Shown here: piece after piece, positions 1-14,600 of the stretch
How positions within the stretch are numbered: position 1 is the first letter of the stretch
Layout: every line of letters begins with the position of its first letter
Assembly (NCBI GenBank): GCA_963978545.1
Contig: OZ021724.1
Span: 94,533,792 to 94,597,791 of the forward strand
Direction: 5' to 3'
Length of the DNA stretch: 64,000 nucleotides
DNA from: Linyphia triangularis
Lineage: Eukaryota; Arthropoda; Arachnida; Araneae; Linyphiidae
The notes under the pieces: generated by a model
The model's input: the letters and a program-made list of their open reading frames with translations, nothing else
Databases searched by the model: none
Told to the model about the DNA's origin: nothing
Translations under genes and position numbers: made by a program

Positions 1-3000
1 CCTCGCTCCGTAGCCCCACGGGGGTCAGGAGACGTCTTCTTTGAGACGGCGGAACCTTGCGATGGGAGGGCGGGTGGCGGGCAGTTGCCATCGCTCGAGT
101 TCCTCGCTCCGTAGCCCCACGGGGGTCAGGAGACGTCTTCTTTGAGACGGCGGAACCTTGCGATGGGAGGGCGGGTGGCGGGCAGTTGCCATCGCTCGAG
201 TTCCTCGCTCCGTAGCCCCACGGGGGTCAGGAGACGTCTTCTTTGAGACGGCGGAACCTTGCGATGGGAGGGCGGGTGGCGGGCAGTTGCCATCGCTCGA
301 GTTCCTCGCTCCGTAGCCCCACGGGGGTCAGGAGACGTCTTCTTTGAGACGGCGGAACCTTGCGATGGGAGGGCGGGTGGCGGGCAGTTGCCATCGCTCG
401 AGTTCCTCGCTCCGTAGCCCCACGGGGGTCAGGAGACGTCTTCTTTGAGACGGCGGAACCTTGCGATGGGAGGGCGGGTGGCGGGCAGTTGCCATCGCTC
501 GAGTTCCTCGCTCCGTAGCCCCACGGGGGTCAGGAGACGTCTTCTTTGAGACGGCGGAACCTTGCGATGGGAGGGCGGGTGGCGGGCAGTTGCCATCGCT
601 CGAGTTCCTCGCTCCGTAGCCCCACGGGGGTCAGGAGACGTCTTCTTTGAGACGGCGGAACCTTGCGATGGGAGGGCGGGTGGCGGGCAGTTGCCATCGC
701 TCGAGTTCCTCGCTCCGTAGCCCCACGGGGGTCAGGAGACGTCTTCTTTGAGACGGCGGAACCTTGCGATGGGAGGGCGGGTGGCGGGCAGTTGCCATCG
801 CTCGAGTTCCTCGCTCCGTAGCCCCACGGGGGTCAGGAGACGTCTTCTTTGAGACGGCGGAACCTTGCGATGGGAGGGCGGGTGGCGGGCAGTTGCCATC
901 GCTCGAGTTCCTCGCTCCGTAGCCCCACGGGGGTCAGGAGACGTCTTCTTTGAGACGGCGGAACCTTGCGATGGGAGGGCGGGTGGCGGGCAGTTGCCAT
1001 CGCTCGAGTTCCTCGCTCCGTAGCCCCACGGGGGTCAGGAGACGTCTTCTTTGAGACGGCGGAACCTTGCGATGGGAGGGCGGGTGGCGGGCAGTTGCCA
1101 TCGCTCGAGTTCCTCGCTCCGTAGCCCCACGGGGGTCAGGAGACGTCTTCTTTGAGACGGCGGAACCTTGCGATGGGAGGGCGGGTGGCGGGCAGTTGCC
1201 ATCGCTCGAGTTCCTCGCTCCGTAGCCCCACGGGGGTCAGGAGACGTCTTCTTTGAGACGGCGGAACCTTGCGATGGGAGGGCGGGTGGCGGGCAGTTGC
1301 CATCGCTCGAGTTCCTCGCTCCGTAGCCCCACGGGGGTCAGGAGACGTCTTCTTTGAGACGGCGGAACCTTGCGATGGGAGGGCGGGTGGCGGGCAGTTG
1401 CCATCGCTCGAGTTCCTCGCTCCGTAGCCCCACGGGGGTCAGGAGACGTCTTCTTTGAGACGGCGGAACCTTGCGATGGGAGGGCGGGTGGCGGGCAGTT
1501 GCCATCGCTCGAGTTCCTCGCTCCGTAGCCCCACGGGGGTCAGGAGACGTCTTCTTTGAGACGGCGGAACCTTGCGATGGGAGGGCGGGTGGCGGGCAGT
1601 TGCCATCGCTCGAGTTCCTCGCTCCGTAGCCCCACGGGGGTCAGGAGACGTCTTCTTTGAGACGGCGGAACCTTGCGATGTCAGGGCGGGTGGCGGGCAG
1701 TTGCCATCGCTCGAGTTCCTCGCTCCGTAGCCCCACGGGGGTCAGGAGACGTCTTCTTTGAGACGGCGGTACCTTGCGATGGGAGGGCGGGTGGCGGGCA
1801 GTTGCCATCGCTCGAGTTCCTCGCTCCGTAGCCCCACGGGGGTCAGGAGACGTCTTCTTTGAGACGGCGGAACCTTGCGATGGGAGGGCGGGTGGCGGGC
1901 AGTTGCCATCGCTCGAGTTCCTCGCTCCGTAGCCCCACGGGGGTCAGGAGACGTCTTCTTTGAGACGGCGGAACCTTGCGATGGGAGGGCGGGTGGCGGG
2001 CAGTTGCCATCGCTCGAGTTCCTCGCTCCGTAGCCCCACGGGGGTCAGGAGACGTCTTCTTTGAGACGGCGGAACCTTGCGATGGGAGGGCGGGTGGCGG
2101 GCAGTTGCCATCGCTCGAGTTCCTCGCTCCGTAGCCCCACGGGGGTCAGGAGACGTCTTCTTTGAGACGGCGGAACCTTGCGATGGGAGGGCGGGTGGCG
2201 GGCAGTTGCCATCGCTCGAGTTCCTCGCTCCGTAGCCCCACGGGGGTCAGGAGACGTCTTCTTTGAGACGGCGGAACCTTGCGATGGGAGGGCGGGTGGC
2301 GGGCAGTTGCCATCGCTCGAGTTCCTCGCTCCGTAGCCCCACGGGGGTCAGGAGACGTCTTCTTTGAGACGGCGGAACCTTGCGATGGGAGGGCGGGTGG
2401 CGGGCAGTTGCCATCGCTCGAGTTCCTCGCTCCGTAGCCCCACGGGGGTCAGGAGACGTCTTCTTTGAGACGGCGGAACCTTGCGATGGGAGGGCGGGTG
2501 GCGGGCAGTTGCCATCGCTCGAGTTCCTCGCTCCGTAGCCCCACGGGGGTCAGGAGACGTCTTCTTTGCGGGCAGTTGCCATCGCTCGAGTTCCTCGCTC
2601 CGTAGCCCCACGGGGGTCAGGAGACGTCTTCTTTGAGACGGCGGAACCTTGCGATGGGAGGGCGGGTGGCGGGCAGTTGCCATCGCTCGAGTTCCTCGCT
2701 CCGTAGCCCCACGGGGGTCAGGAGACGTCTTCTTTGAGACGGCGGAACCTTGCGATGGGAGGGCGGGTGGCGGGCAGTTGCCATCGCTCGAGTTCCTCGC
2801 TCCGTAGCCCCACGGGGGTCAGGAGACGTCTTCTTTGAGACGGCGGAACCTTGCGATGGGAGGGCGGGTGGCGGGCAGTTGCCATCGCTCGAGTTCCTCG
2901 CTCCGTAGCCCCACGGGGGTCAGGAGACGTCTTCTTTGAGACGGCGGAACCTTGCGATGGGAGGGCGGGTGGCGGGCAGTTGCCATCGCTCGAGTTCCTC

Positions 3001-6000
3001 GCTCCGTAGCCCCACGGGGGTCAGGAGACGTCTTCTTTGAGACGGCGGAACCTTGCGATGGGAGGGCGGGTGGCGGGCAGTTGCCATCGCTCGAGTTCCT
3101 CGCTCCGTAGCCCCACGGGGGTCAGGAGACGTCTTCTTTGAGACGGCGGAACCTTGCGATGGGAGGGCGGGTGGCGGGCAGTTGCCATCGCTCGAGTTCC
3201 TCGCTCCGTAGCCCCACGGGGGTCAGGAGACGTCTTCTTTGAGACGGCGGAACCTTGCGATGGGAGGGCGGGTGGCGGGCAGTTGCCATCGCTCGAGTTC
3301 CTCGCTCCGTAGCCCCACGGGGGTCAGGAGACGTCTTCTTTGAGACGGCGGAACCTTGCGATGGGAGGGCGGGTGGCGGGCAGTTGCCATCGCTCGAGTT
3401 CCTCGCTCCGTAGCCCCACGGGGGTCAGGAGACGTCTTCTTTGAGACGGCGGAACCTTGCGATGGGAGGGCGGGTGGCGGGCAGTTGCCATCGCTCGAGT
3501 TCCTCGCTCCGTAGCCCCACGGGGGTCAGGAGACGTCTTCTTTGAGACGGCGGAACCTTGCGATGGGAGGGCGGGTGGCGGGCAGTTGCCATCGCTCGAG
3601 TTCCTCGCTCCGTAGCCCCACGGGGGTCAGGAGACGTCTTCTTTGAGACGGCGGAACCTTGCGATGGGAGGGCGGGTGGCGGGCAGTTGCCATCGCTCGA
3701 GTTCCTCGCTCCGTAGCCCCACGGGGGTCAGGAGACGTCTTCTTTGAGACGGCGGAACCTTGCGATGGGAGGGCGGGTGGCGGGCAGTTGCCATCGCTCG
3801 AGTTCCTCGCTCCGTAGCCCCTCGGGGGTCAGGAGACGTCTTCTTTGAGACGGCGGAACCTTGCGATGGGAGGGCGGGTGGCGGGCAGTTGCCATCGCTC
3901 GAGTTCCTCGCTCCGTAGCCCCACGGGGGTCAGGAGACGTCTTCTTTGAGACGGCGGAACCTTGCGATGGGAGGGCGGGTGGCGGGCAGTTGCCATCGCT
4001 CGAGTTCCTCGCTCCGTAGCCCCACGGGGGTCAGGAGACGTCTTCTTTGAGACGGCGGAACCTTGCGATGGGAGGGCGGGTGGCGGGCAGTTGCCATCGC
4101 TCGAGTTCCTCGCTCCGTAGCCCCACGGGGGTCAGGAGACGTCTTCTTTGAGACGGCGGAACCTTGCGATGGGAGGGCGGGTGGCGGGCAGTTGCCATCG
4201 CTCGAGTTCCTCGCTCCGTAGCCCCACGGGGGTCAGGAGACGTCTTCTTTGAGACGGCGGAACCTTGCGATGGGAGGGCGGGTGGCGGGCAGTTGCCATC
4301 GCTCGAGTTCCTCGCTCCGTAGCCCCACGGGGGTCAGGAGACGTCTTCTTTGAGACGGCGGAACCTTGCGATGGGAGGGCGGGTGGCGGGCAGTTGCCAT
4401 CGCTCGAGTTCCTCGCTCCGTAGCCCCACGGGGGTCAGGAGACGTCTTCTTTGAGACGGCGGAACCTTGCGATGGGAGGGCGGGTGGCGGGCAGTTGCCA
4501 TCGCTCGAGTTCCTCGCTCCGTAGCCCCACGGGGGTCAGGAGACGTCTTCTTTGAGACGGCGGAACCTTGCGATGGGAGGGCGGGTGGCGGGCAGTTGCC
4601 ATCGCTCGAGTTCCTCGCTCCGTAGCCCCACGGGGGTCAGGAGACGTCTTCTTTGAGACGGCGGAACCTTGCGATGGGAGGGCGGGTGGCGGGCAGTTGC
4701 CATCGCTCGAGTTCCTCGCTCCGTAGCCCCACGGGGGTCAGGAGACGTCTTCTTTGAGACGGCGGAACCTTGCGATGGGAGGGCGGGTGGCGGGCAGTTG
4801 CCATCGCTCGAGTTCCTCGCTCCGTAGCCCCACGGGGGTCAGGAGACGTCTTCTTTGAGACGGCGGAACCTTGCGATGGGAGGGCGGGTGGCGGGCAGTT
4901 GCCATCGCTCGAGTTCCTCGCTCCGTAGCCCCACGGGGGTCAGGAGACGTCTTCTTTGAGACGGCGGAACCTTGCGATGGGAGGGCGGGTGGCGGGCAGT
5001 TGCCATCGCTCGAGTTCCTCGCTCCGTAGCCCCACGGGGGTCAGGAGACGTCTTCTTTGAGACGGCGGAACCTTGCGATGGGAGGGCGGGTGGCGGGCAG
5101 TTGCCATCGCTCGAGTTCCTCGCTCCGTAGCCCCACGGGGGTCAGGAGACGTCTTCTTTGAGACGGCGGAACCTTGCGATGGGAGGGCGGGTGGCGGGCA
5201 GTTGCCATCGCTCGAGTTCCTCGCTCCGTAGCCCCACGGGGGTCAGGAGACGTCTTCTTTGAGACGGCGGAACCTTGCGATGGGAGGGCGGGTGGCGGGC
5301 AGTTGCCATCGCTCGAGTTCCTCGCTCCGTAGCCCCTCGGGGGTCAGGAGACGTCTTCTTTGAGACGGCGGAACCTTGCGATGGGAGGGCGGGTGGCGGG
5401 CAGTTGCCATCGCTCGAGTTCCTCGCTCCGTAGCCCCACGGGGGTCAGGAGACGTCTTCTTTGAGACGGCGGAACCTTGCGATGGGAGGGCGGGTGGCGG
5501 GCAGTTGCCATCGCTCGAGTTCCTCGCTCCGTAGCCCCACGGGGGTCAGGAGACGTCTTCTTTGAGACGGCGGAACCTTGCGATGGGAGGGCGGGTGGCG
5601 GGCAGTTGCCATCGCTCGAGTTCCTCGCTCCGTAGCCCCACGGGGGTCAGGAGACGTCTTCTTTGAGACGGCGGAACCTTGCGATGGGAGGGCGGGTGGC
5701 GGGCAGTTGCCATCGCTCGAGTTCCTCGCTCCGTAGCCCCACGGGGGTCAGGAGACGTCTTCTTTGAGACGGCGGAACCTTGCGATGGGAGGGCGGGTGG
5801 CGGGCAGTTGCCATCGCTCGAGTTCCTCGCTCCGTAGCCCCACGGGGGTCAGGAGACGTCTTCTTTGAGACGGCGGAACCTTGCGATGGGAGGGCGGGTG
5901 GCGGGCAGTTGCCATCGCTCGAGTTCCTCGCTCCGTAGCCCCACGGGGGTCAGGAGACGTCTTCTTTGAGACGGCGGAACCTTGCGATGGGAGGGCGGGT

Positions 6001-8039
6001 GGCGGGCAGTTGCCATCGCTCGAGTTCCTCGCTCCGTAGCCCCACGGGGGTCAGGAGACGTCTTCTTTGAGACGGCGGAACCTTGCGATGGGAGGGCGGG
6101 TGGCGGGCAGTTGCCATCGCTCGAGTTCCTCGCTCCGTAGCCCCTCGGGGGTCAGGAGACGTCTTCTTTGAGACGGCGGAACCTTGCGATGGGAGGGCGG
6201 GTGGCGGGCAGTTGCCATCGCTCGAGTTCCTCGCTCCGTAGCCCCACGGGGGTCAGGAGACGTCTTCTTTGAGACGGCGGAACCTTGCGATGGGAGGGCG
6301 GGTGGCGGGCAGTTGCCATCGCTCGAGTTCCTCGCTCCGTAGCCCCACGGGGGTCAGGAGACGTCTTCTTTGAGACGGCGGAACCTTGCGATGGGAGGGC
6401 GGGTGGCGGGCAGTTGCCATCGCTCGAGTTCCTCGCTCCGTAGCCCCACGGGGGTCAGGAGACGTCTTCTTTGAGACGGCGGAACCTTGCGATGGGAGGG
6501 CGGGTGGCGGGCAGTTGCCATCGCTCGAGTTCCTCGCTCCGTAGCCCCACGGGGGTCAGGAGACGTCTTCTTTGAGACGGCGGAACCTTGCGATGGGAGG
6601 GCGGGTGGCGGGCAGTTGCCATCGCTCGAGTTCCTCGCTCCGTAGCCCCACGGGGGTCAGGAGACGTCTTCTTTGAGACGGCGGAACCTTGCGATGGGAG
6701 GGCGGGTGGCGGGCAGTTGCCATCGCTCGAGTTCCTCGCTCCGTAGCCCCACGGGGGTCAGGAGATCTTCTTTGAGACGGCGGAACCTTGCGATGGGAGG
6801 GCGGGGTGGCGGGCAGTTGCCATCGCTCGAGTTCCTCGCTCCGTAGCCCCACGGGGTCAGGAGACGTCTTCTTTGAGACGGCGGAACCTTGCGATGGGAG
6901 GGCGGGTGGCGGGCAGTTGCCATCGCTCGAGTTCCTCGCTCCGTAGCCCCACGGGGGTCAGGAGACGTCTTCTTTGAGACGGCGGAACCTTGCGATGGGA
7001 GGGCGGGTGGCGGGCAGTTGCCATCGCTCGAGTTCCTCGCTCCGTAGCCCCACGGGGGTCAGGAGACGTCTTCTTTGAGACGGCGGAACCTTGCGATGGG
7101 AGGGCGGGTGGCGGGCAGTTGCCATCGCTCGAGTTCCTCGCTCCGTAGCCCCACGGGGGTCAGGAGACGTCTTCTTTGAGACGGCGGAACCTTGCGATGG
7201 GAGGGCGGGTGGCGGGCAGTTGCCATCGCTCGAGTTCCTCGCTCCGTAGCCCCACGGGGGTCAGGAGACGTCTTCTTTGAGACGGCGGAACCTTGCGATG
7301 GGAGGGCGGGTGGCGGGCAGTTGCCATCGCTCGAGTTCCTCGCTCCGTAGCCCCACGGGGGTCAGGAGACGTCTTCTTTGAGACGGCGGAACCTTGCGAT
7401 GGGAGGGCGGGTGGCGGGCAGTTGCCATCGCTCGAGTTCCTCGCTCCGTAGCCCCACGGGGGTCAGGAGACGTCTTCTTTGAGACGGCGGAACCTTGCGA
7501 TGGGAGGGCGGGTGGCGGGCAGTTGCCATCGCTCGAGTTCCTCGCTCCGTAGCCCCACGGGGGTCAGGAGACGTCTTCTTTGAGACGGCGGAACCTTGCG
7601 ATGGGAGGGCGGGTGGCGGGCAGTTGCCATCGCTCGAGTTCCTCGCTCCGTAGCCCCACGGGGGTCAGGAGACGTCTTCTTTGAGACGGCGGAACCTTGC
7701 GATGGGAGGGCGGGTGGCGGGCAGTTGCCATCGCTCGAGTTCCTCGCTCCGTAGCCCCACGGGGGTCAGGAGACGTCTTCTTTGAGACGGCGGAACCTTG
7801 CGATGGGAGGGCGGGTGGCGGGCAGTTGCCATCGCTCGAGTTCCTCGCTCCGTAGCCCCACGGGGGTCAGGAGACGTCTTCTTTGAGACGGCGGAACCTT
7901 GCGATGGGAGGGCGGGTGGCGGGCAGTTGCCATCGCTCGAGTTCCTCGCTCCGTAGCCCCACGGGGGTCAGGAGACGTCTTCTTTGAGACGGCGGAACCT
8001 TGCGATGGGAGGGCGGGTGGCGGGCAGTTGCCATCGCTC

Positions 8040-8640
8040 GAGTTCCTCGCTCCGTAGCCCCACGGGGGTCAGGAGACGTCTTCTTTGAGACGGCGGAACC
8101 TTGCGATGGGAGGGCGGGTGGCGGGCAGTTGCCATCGCTCGAGTTCCTCGCTCCGTAGCCCACGGGGGTCAGGAGACGTCTTCTTTGAGACGGCGGAACC
8201 TTGCGATGGGAGGGCGGGTGGCGGGCAGTTGCCATCGCTCGAGTTCCTCGCTCCGTAGCCCCACGGGGGTCAGGAGACGTCTTCTTTGAGACGGCGGAAC
8301 CTTGCGATGGGAGGGCGGGTGGCGGGCAGTTGCCATCGCTCGAGTTCCTCGCTCCGTAGCCCCACGGGGGTCAGGAGACGTCTTCTTTGAGACGGCGGAA
8401 CCTTGCGATGGGAGGGCGGGTGGCGGGCAGTTGCCATCGCTCGAGTTCCTCGCTCCGTAGCCCCACGGGGGTCAGGAGACGTCTTCTTTGAGACGGCGGA
8501 ACCTTGCGATGGGAGGGCGGGTGGCGGGCAGTTGCCATCGCTCGAGTTCCTCGCTCCGTAGCCCACGGGGGTCAGGAGACGTCTTCTTTGAGACGGCGGA
8601 ACCTTGCGATGGGAGGGCGGGTGGCGGGCAGTTGCCATCG
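8040..8640. repeat. Local 4-monomer duplication in the satellite
   Basis: The same 1-bp deletion (GTAGCCCACGGGG in place of GTAGCCCCACGGGG) occurs near 8,160 and again near 8,563, 403 bp apart (four monomers minus the deleted base), with identical sequence between. This indicates a recent four-unit block duplication separate from the one at the distal edge. Confidence 0.7.
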
Positions 8641-11600
8641 CTCGAGTTCCTCGCTCCGTAGCCCCTCGGGGGTCAGGAGACGTCTTCTTTGAGACGGCGG
8701 AACCTTGCGATGGGAGGGCGGGTGGCGGGCAGTTGCCATCGCTCGAGTTCCTCGCTCCGTAGCCCCACGGGGGTCAGGAGACGTCTTCTTTGAGACGGCG
8801 GAACCTTGCGATGGGAGGGCGGGTGGCGGGCAGTTGCCATCGCTCGAGTTCCTCGCTCCGTAGCCCCACGGGGGTCAGGAGACGTCTTCTTTGAGACGGC
8901 GGAACCTTGCGATGGGAGGGCGGGTGGCGGGCAGTTGCCATCGCTCGAGTTCCTCGCTCCGTAGCCCCACGGGGGTCAGGAGACGTCTTCTTTGAGACGG
9001 CGGAACCTTGCGATGGGAGGGCGGGTGGCGGGCAGTTGCCATCGCTCGAGTTCCTCGCTCCGTAGCCCCACGGGGGTCAGGAGACGTCTTCTTTGAGACG
9101 GCGGAACCTTGCGATGGGAGGGCGGGTGGCGGGCAGTTGCCATCGCTCGAGTTCCTCGCTCCGTAGCCCCACGGGGGTCAGGAGACGTCTTCTTGAGACG
9201 GCGGAACCTTGCGATGGGAGGGCGGGTGGCGGGCAGTTGCCATCGCTCGAGTTCCTCGCTCCGTAGCCCCACGGGGGTCAGGAGACGTCTTCTTTGAGAC
9301 GGCGGAACCTTGCGATGGGAGGGCGGGTGGCGGGCAGTTGCCATCGCTCGAGTTCCTCGCTCCGTAGCCCCACGGGGGTCAGGAGACGTCTTCTTTGAGA
9401 CGGCGGAACCTTGCGATGGGAGGGCGGGTGGCGGGCAGTTGCCATCGCTCGAGTTCCTCGCTCCGTAGCCCCACGGGGGTCAGGAGACGTCTTCTTTGAG
9501 ACGGCGGAACCTTGCGATGGGAGGGCGGGTGGCGGGCAGTTGCCATCGCTCGAGTTCCTCGCTCCGTAGCCCCACGGGGGTCAGGAGACGTCTTCTTTGA
9601 GACGGCGGAACCTTGCGATGGGAGGGCGGGTGGCGGGCAGTTGCCATCGCTCGAGTTCCTCGCTCCGTAGCCCCACGGGGGTCAGGAGACGTCTTCTTTG
9701 AGACGGCGGAACCTTGCGATGGGAGGGCGGGTGGCGGGCAGTTGCCATCGCTCGAGTTCCTCGCTCCGTAGCCCCTCGGGGGTCAGGAGACGTCTTCTTT
9801 GAGACGGCGGAACCTTGCGATGGGAGGGCGGGTGGCGGGCAGTTGCCATCGCTCGAGTTCCTCGCTCCGTAGCCCCTCGGGGGTCAGGAGACGTCTTCTT
9901 TGAGACGGCGGAACCTTGCGATGGGAGGGCGGGTGGCGGGCAGTTGCCATCGCTCGAGTTCCTCGCTCCGTAGCCCCACGGGGGTCAGGAGACGTCTTCT
10001 TTGAGACGGCGGAACCTTGCGATGGGAGGGCGGGTGGCGGGCAGTTGCCATCGCTCGAGTTCCTCGCTCCGTAGCCCCACGGGGGTCAGGAGACGTCTTC
10101 TTTGAGACGGCGGAACCTTGCGATGGGAGGGCGGGTGGCGGGCAGTTGCCATCGCTCGAGTTCCTCGCTCCGTAGCCCCACGGGGGTCAGGAGACGTCTT
10201 CTTTGAGACGGCGGAACCTTGCGATGGGAGGGCGGGTGGCGGGCAGTTGCCATCGCTCGAGTTCCTCGCTCCGTAGCCCCACGGGGGTCAGGAGACGTCT
10301 TCTTTGAGACGGCGGAACCTTGCGATGGGAGGGCGGGTGGCGGGCAGTTGCCATCGCTCGAGTTCCTCGCTCCGTAGCCCCACGGGGGTCAGGAGACGTC
10401 TTCTTTGAGACGGCGGAACCTTGCGAGGGGAGGGCGGGTGGCGGGCAGTTGCCATCGCTCGAGTTCCTCGCTCCGTAGCCCCACGGGGGTCAGGAGACGT
10501 CTTCTTTGAGACGGCGGAACCTTGCGATGGGAGGGCGGGTGGCGGGCAGTTGCCATCGCTCGAGTTCCTCGCTCCGTAGCCCCACGGGGGTCAGGAGACG
10601 TCTTCTTTGAGACGGCGGAACCTTGCGATGGGAGGGCGGGGTGGCGGGCAGTTGCCATCGCTCGAGTTCCTCGCTCCGTAGCCCCACGGGGGTCAGGAGA
10701 CGTCTTCTTTGAGACGGCGGAACCTTGCGATGGGAGGGCGGGTGGCGGGCAGTTGCCATCGCTCGAGTTCCTCGCTCCGTAGCCCCACGGGGGTCAGGAG
10801 ACGTCTTCTTTGAGACGGCGGAACCTTGCGATGGGAGGGCGGGTGGCGGGCAGTTGCCATCGCTCGAGTTCCTCGCTCCGTAGCCCCACGGGGGTCAGGA
10901 GACGTCTTCTTTGAGACGGCGGAACCTTGCGATGGGAGGGCGGGTGGCGGGCAGTTGCCATCGCTCGAGTTCCTCGCTCCGTAGCCCCACGGGGGTCAGG
11001 AGACGTCTTCTTTGAGACGGCGGAACCTTGCGATGGGAGGGCGGGTGGCGGGCAGTTGCCATCGCTCGAGTTCCTCGCTCCGTAGCCCCACGGGGGTCAG
11101 GAGACGTCTTCTTTGAGACGGCGGAACCTTGCGATGGGAGGGCGGGTGGCGGGCAGTTGCCATCGCTCGAGTTCCTCGCTCCGTAGCCCCACGGGGGTCA
11201 GGAGACGTCTTCTTTGAGACGGCGGAACCTTGCGATGGGAGGGCGGGTGGCGGGCAGTTGCCATCGCTCGAGTTCCTCGCTCCGTAGCCCCACGGGGGTC
11301 AGGAGACGTCTTCTTTGAGACGGCGGAACCTTGCGATGGGAGGGCGGGTGGCGGGCAGTTGCCATCGCTCGAGTTCCTCGCTCCGTAGCCCCACGGGGGT
11401 CAGGAGACGTCTTCTTTGAGACGGCGGAACCTTGCGATGGGAGGGCGGGTGGCGGGCAGTTGCCATCGCTCGAGTTCCTCGCTCCGTAGCCCCACGGGGG
11501 TCAGGAGACGTCTTCTTTGAGACGGCGGAACCTTGCGATGGGAGGGCGGGTGGCGGGCAGTTGCCATCGCTCGAGTTCCTCGCTCCGTAGCCCCACGGGG

Positions 11601-14600
11601 GTCAGGAGACGTCTTCTTTGAGACGGCGGAACCTTGCGATGGGAGGGCGGGTGGCGGGCAGTTGCCATCGCTCGAGTTCCTCGCTCCGTAGCCCCTCGGG
11701 GGTCAGGAGACGTCTTCTTTGAGACGGCGGAACCTTGCGATGGGAGGGCGGGTGGCGGGCAGTTGCCATCGCTCGAGTTCCTCGCTCCGTAGCCCCACGG
11801 GGGTCAGGAGACGTCTTCTTTGAGACGGCGGAACCTTGCGATGGGAGGGCGGGTGGCGGGCAGTTGCCATCGCTCGAGTTCCTCGCTCCGTAGCCCCACG
11901 GGGGTCAGGAGACGTCTTCTTTGAGACGGCGGAACCTTGCGATGGGAGGGCGGGTGGCGGGCAGTTGCCATCGCTCGAGTTCCTCGCTCCGTAGCCCCTC
12001 GGGGGTCAGGAGACGTCTTCTTTGAGACGGCGGAACCTTGCGATGGGAGGGCGGGTGGCGGGCAGTTGCCATCGCTCGAGTTCCTCGCTCCGTAGCCCCA
12101 CGGGGGTCAGGAGACGTCTTCTTTGAGACGGCGGAACCTTGCGATGGGAGGGCGGGTGGCGGGCAGTTGCCATCGCTCGAGTTCCTCGCTCCGTAGCCCC
12201 ACGGGGGTCAGGAGACGTCTTCTTTGAGACGGCGGAACCTTGCGATGGGAGGGCGGGTGGCGGGCAGTTGCCATCGCTCGAGTTCCTCGCTCCGTAGCCC
12301 CACGGGGGTCAGGAGACGTCTTCTTTGAGACGGCGGAACCTTGCGATGGGAGGGCGGGTGGCGGGCAGTTGCCATCGCTCGAGTTCCTCGCTCCGTAGCC
12401 CCACGGGGGTCAGGAGACGTCTTCTTTGAGACGGCGGAACCTTGCGATGGGAGGGCGGGTGGCGGGCAGTTGCCATCGCTCGAGTTCCTCGCTCCGTAGC
12501 CCCACGGGGGTCAGGAGACGTCTTCTTTGAGACGGCGGAACCTTGCGATGGGAGGGCGGGTGGCGGGCAGTTGCCATCGCTCGAGTTCCTCGCTCCGTAG
12601 CCCCACGGGGGTCAGGAGACGTCTTCTTTGAGACGGCGGAACCTTGCGATGGGAGGGCGGGTGGCGGGCAGTTGCCATCGCTCGAGTTCCTCGCTCCGTA
12701 GCCCCACGGGGGTCAGGAGACGTCTTCTTTGAGACGGCGGAACCTTGCGATGGGAGGGCGGGTGGCGGGCAGTTGCCATCGCTCGAGTTCCTCGCTCCGT
12801 AGCCCCACGGGGGTCAGGAGACGTCTTCTTTGAGACGGCGGAACCTTGCGATGGGAGGGCGGGTGGCGGGCAGTTGCCATCGCTCGAGTTCCTCGCTCCG
12901 TAGCCCCACGGGGGTCAGGAGACGTCTTCTTTGAGACGGCGGAACCTTGCGATGGGAGGGCGGGTGGCGGGCAGTTGCCATCGCTCGAGTTCCTCGCTCC
13001 GTAGCCCCACGGGGGTCAGGAGACGTCTTCTTTGAGACGGCGGAACCTTGCGATGGGAGGGCGGGTGGCGGGCAGTTGCCATCGCTCGAGTTCCTCGCTC
13101 CGTAGCCCCACGGGGGTCAGGAGACGTCTTCTTTGAGACGGCGGAACCTTGCGATGGGAGGGCGGGTGGCGGGCAGTTGCCATCGCTCGAGTTCCTCGCT
13201 CCGTAGCCCCACGGGGGTCAGGAGACGTCTTCTTTGAGACGGCGGAACCTTGCGATGGGAGGGCGGGTGGCGGGCAGTTGCCATCGCTCGAGTTCCTCGC
13301 TCCGTAGCCCCACGGGGGTCAGGAGACGTCTTCTTTGAGACGGCGGAACCTTGCGATGGGAGGGCGGGTGGCGGGCAGTTGCCATCGCTCGAGTTCCTCG
13401 CTCCGTAGCCCCACGGGGGTCAGGAGACGTCTTCTTTGAGACGGCGGAACCTTGCGATGGGAGGGCGGGTGGCGGGCAGTTGCCATCGCTCGAGTTCCTC
13501 GCTCCGTAGCCCCACGGGGGTCAGGAGACGTCTTCTTTGAGACGGCGGAACCTTGCGATGGGAGGGCGGGTGGCGGGCAGTTGCCATCGCTCGAGTTCCT
13601 CGCTCCGTAGCCCCACGGGGGTCAGGAGACGTCTTCTTTGAGACGGCGGAACCTTGCGATGGGAGGGCGGGTGGCGGGCAGTTGCCATCGCTCGAGTTCC
13701 TCGCTCCGTAGCCCCACGGGGGTCAGGAGACGTCTTCTTTGAGACGGCGGAACCTTGCGATGGGAGGGCGGGTGGCGGGCAGTTGCCATCGCTCGAGTTC
13801 CTCGCTCCGTAGCCCCACGGGGGTCAGGAGACGTCTTCTTTGAGACGGCGGAACCTTGCGATGGGAGGGCGGGTGGCGGGCAGTTGCCATCGCTCGAGTT
13901 CCTCGCTCCGTAGCCCCACGGGGGTCAGGAGACGTCTTCTTTGAGACGGCGGAACCTTGCGATGGGAGGGCGGGTGGCGGGCAGTTGCCATCGCTCGAGT
14001 TCCTCGCTCCGTAGCCCCTCGGGGGTCAGGAGACGTCTTCTTTGAGACGGCGGAACCTTGCGATGGGAGGGCGGGTGGCGGGCAGTTGCCATCGCTCGAG
14101 TTCCTCGCTCCGTAGCCCCACGGGGGTCAGGAGACGTCTTCTTTGAGACGGCGGAACCTTGCGATGGGAGGGCGGGTGGCGGGCAGTTGCCATCGCTCGA
14201 GTTCCTCGCTCCGTAGCCCCACGGGGGTCAGGAGACGTCTTCTTTGAGACGGCGGAACCTTGCGATGGGAGGGCGGGTGGCGGGCAGTTGCCATCGCTCG
14301 AGTTCCTCGCTCCGTAGCCCCACGGGGGTCAGGAGACGTCTTCTTTGAGACGGCGGAACCTTGCGATGGGAGGGCGGGTGGCGGGCAGTTGCCATCGCTC
14401 GAGTTCCTCGCTCCGTAGCCCCACGGGGGTCAGGAGACGTCTTCTTTGAGACGGCGGAACCTTGCGATGGGAGGGCGGGTGGCGGGCAGTTGCCATCGCT
14501 CGAGTTCCTCGCTCCGTAGCCCCACGGGGGTCAGGAGACGTCTTCTTTGAGACGGCGGAACCTTGCGATGGGAGGGCGGGTGGCGGGCAGTTGCCATCGC

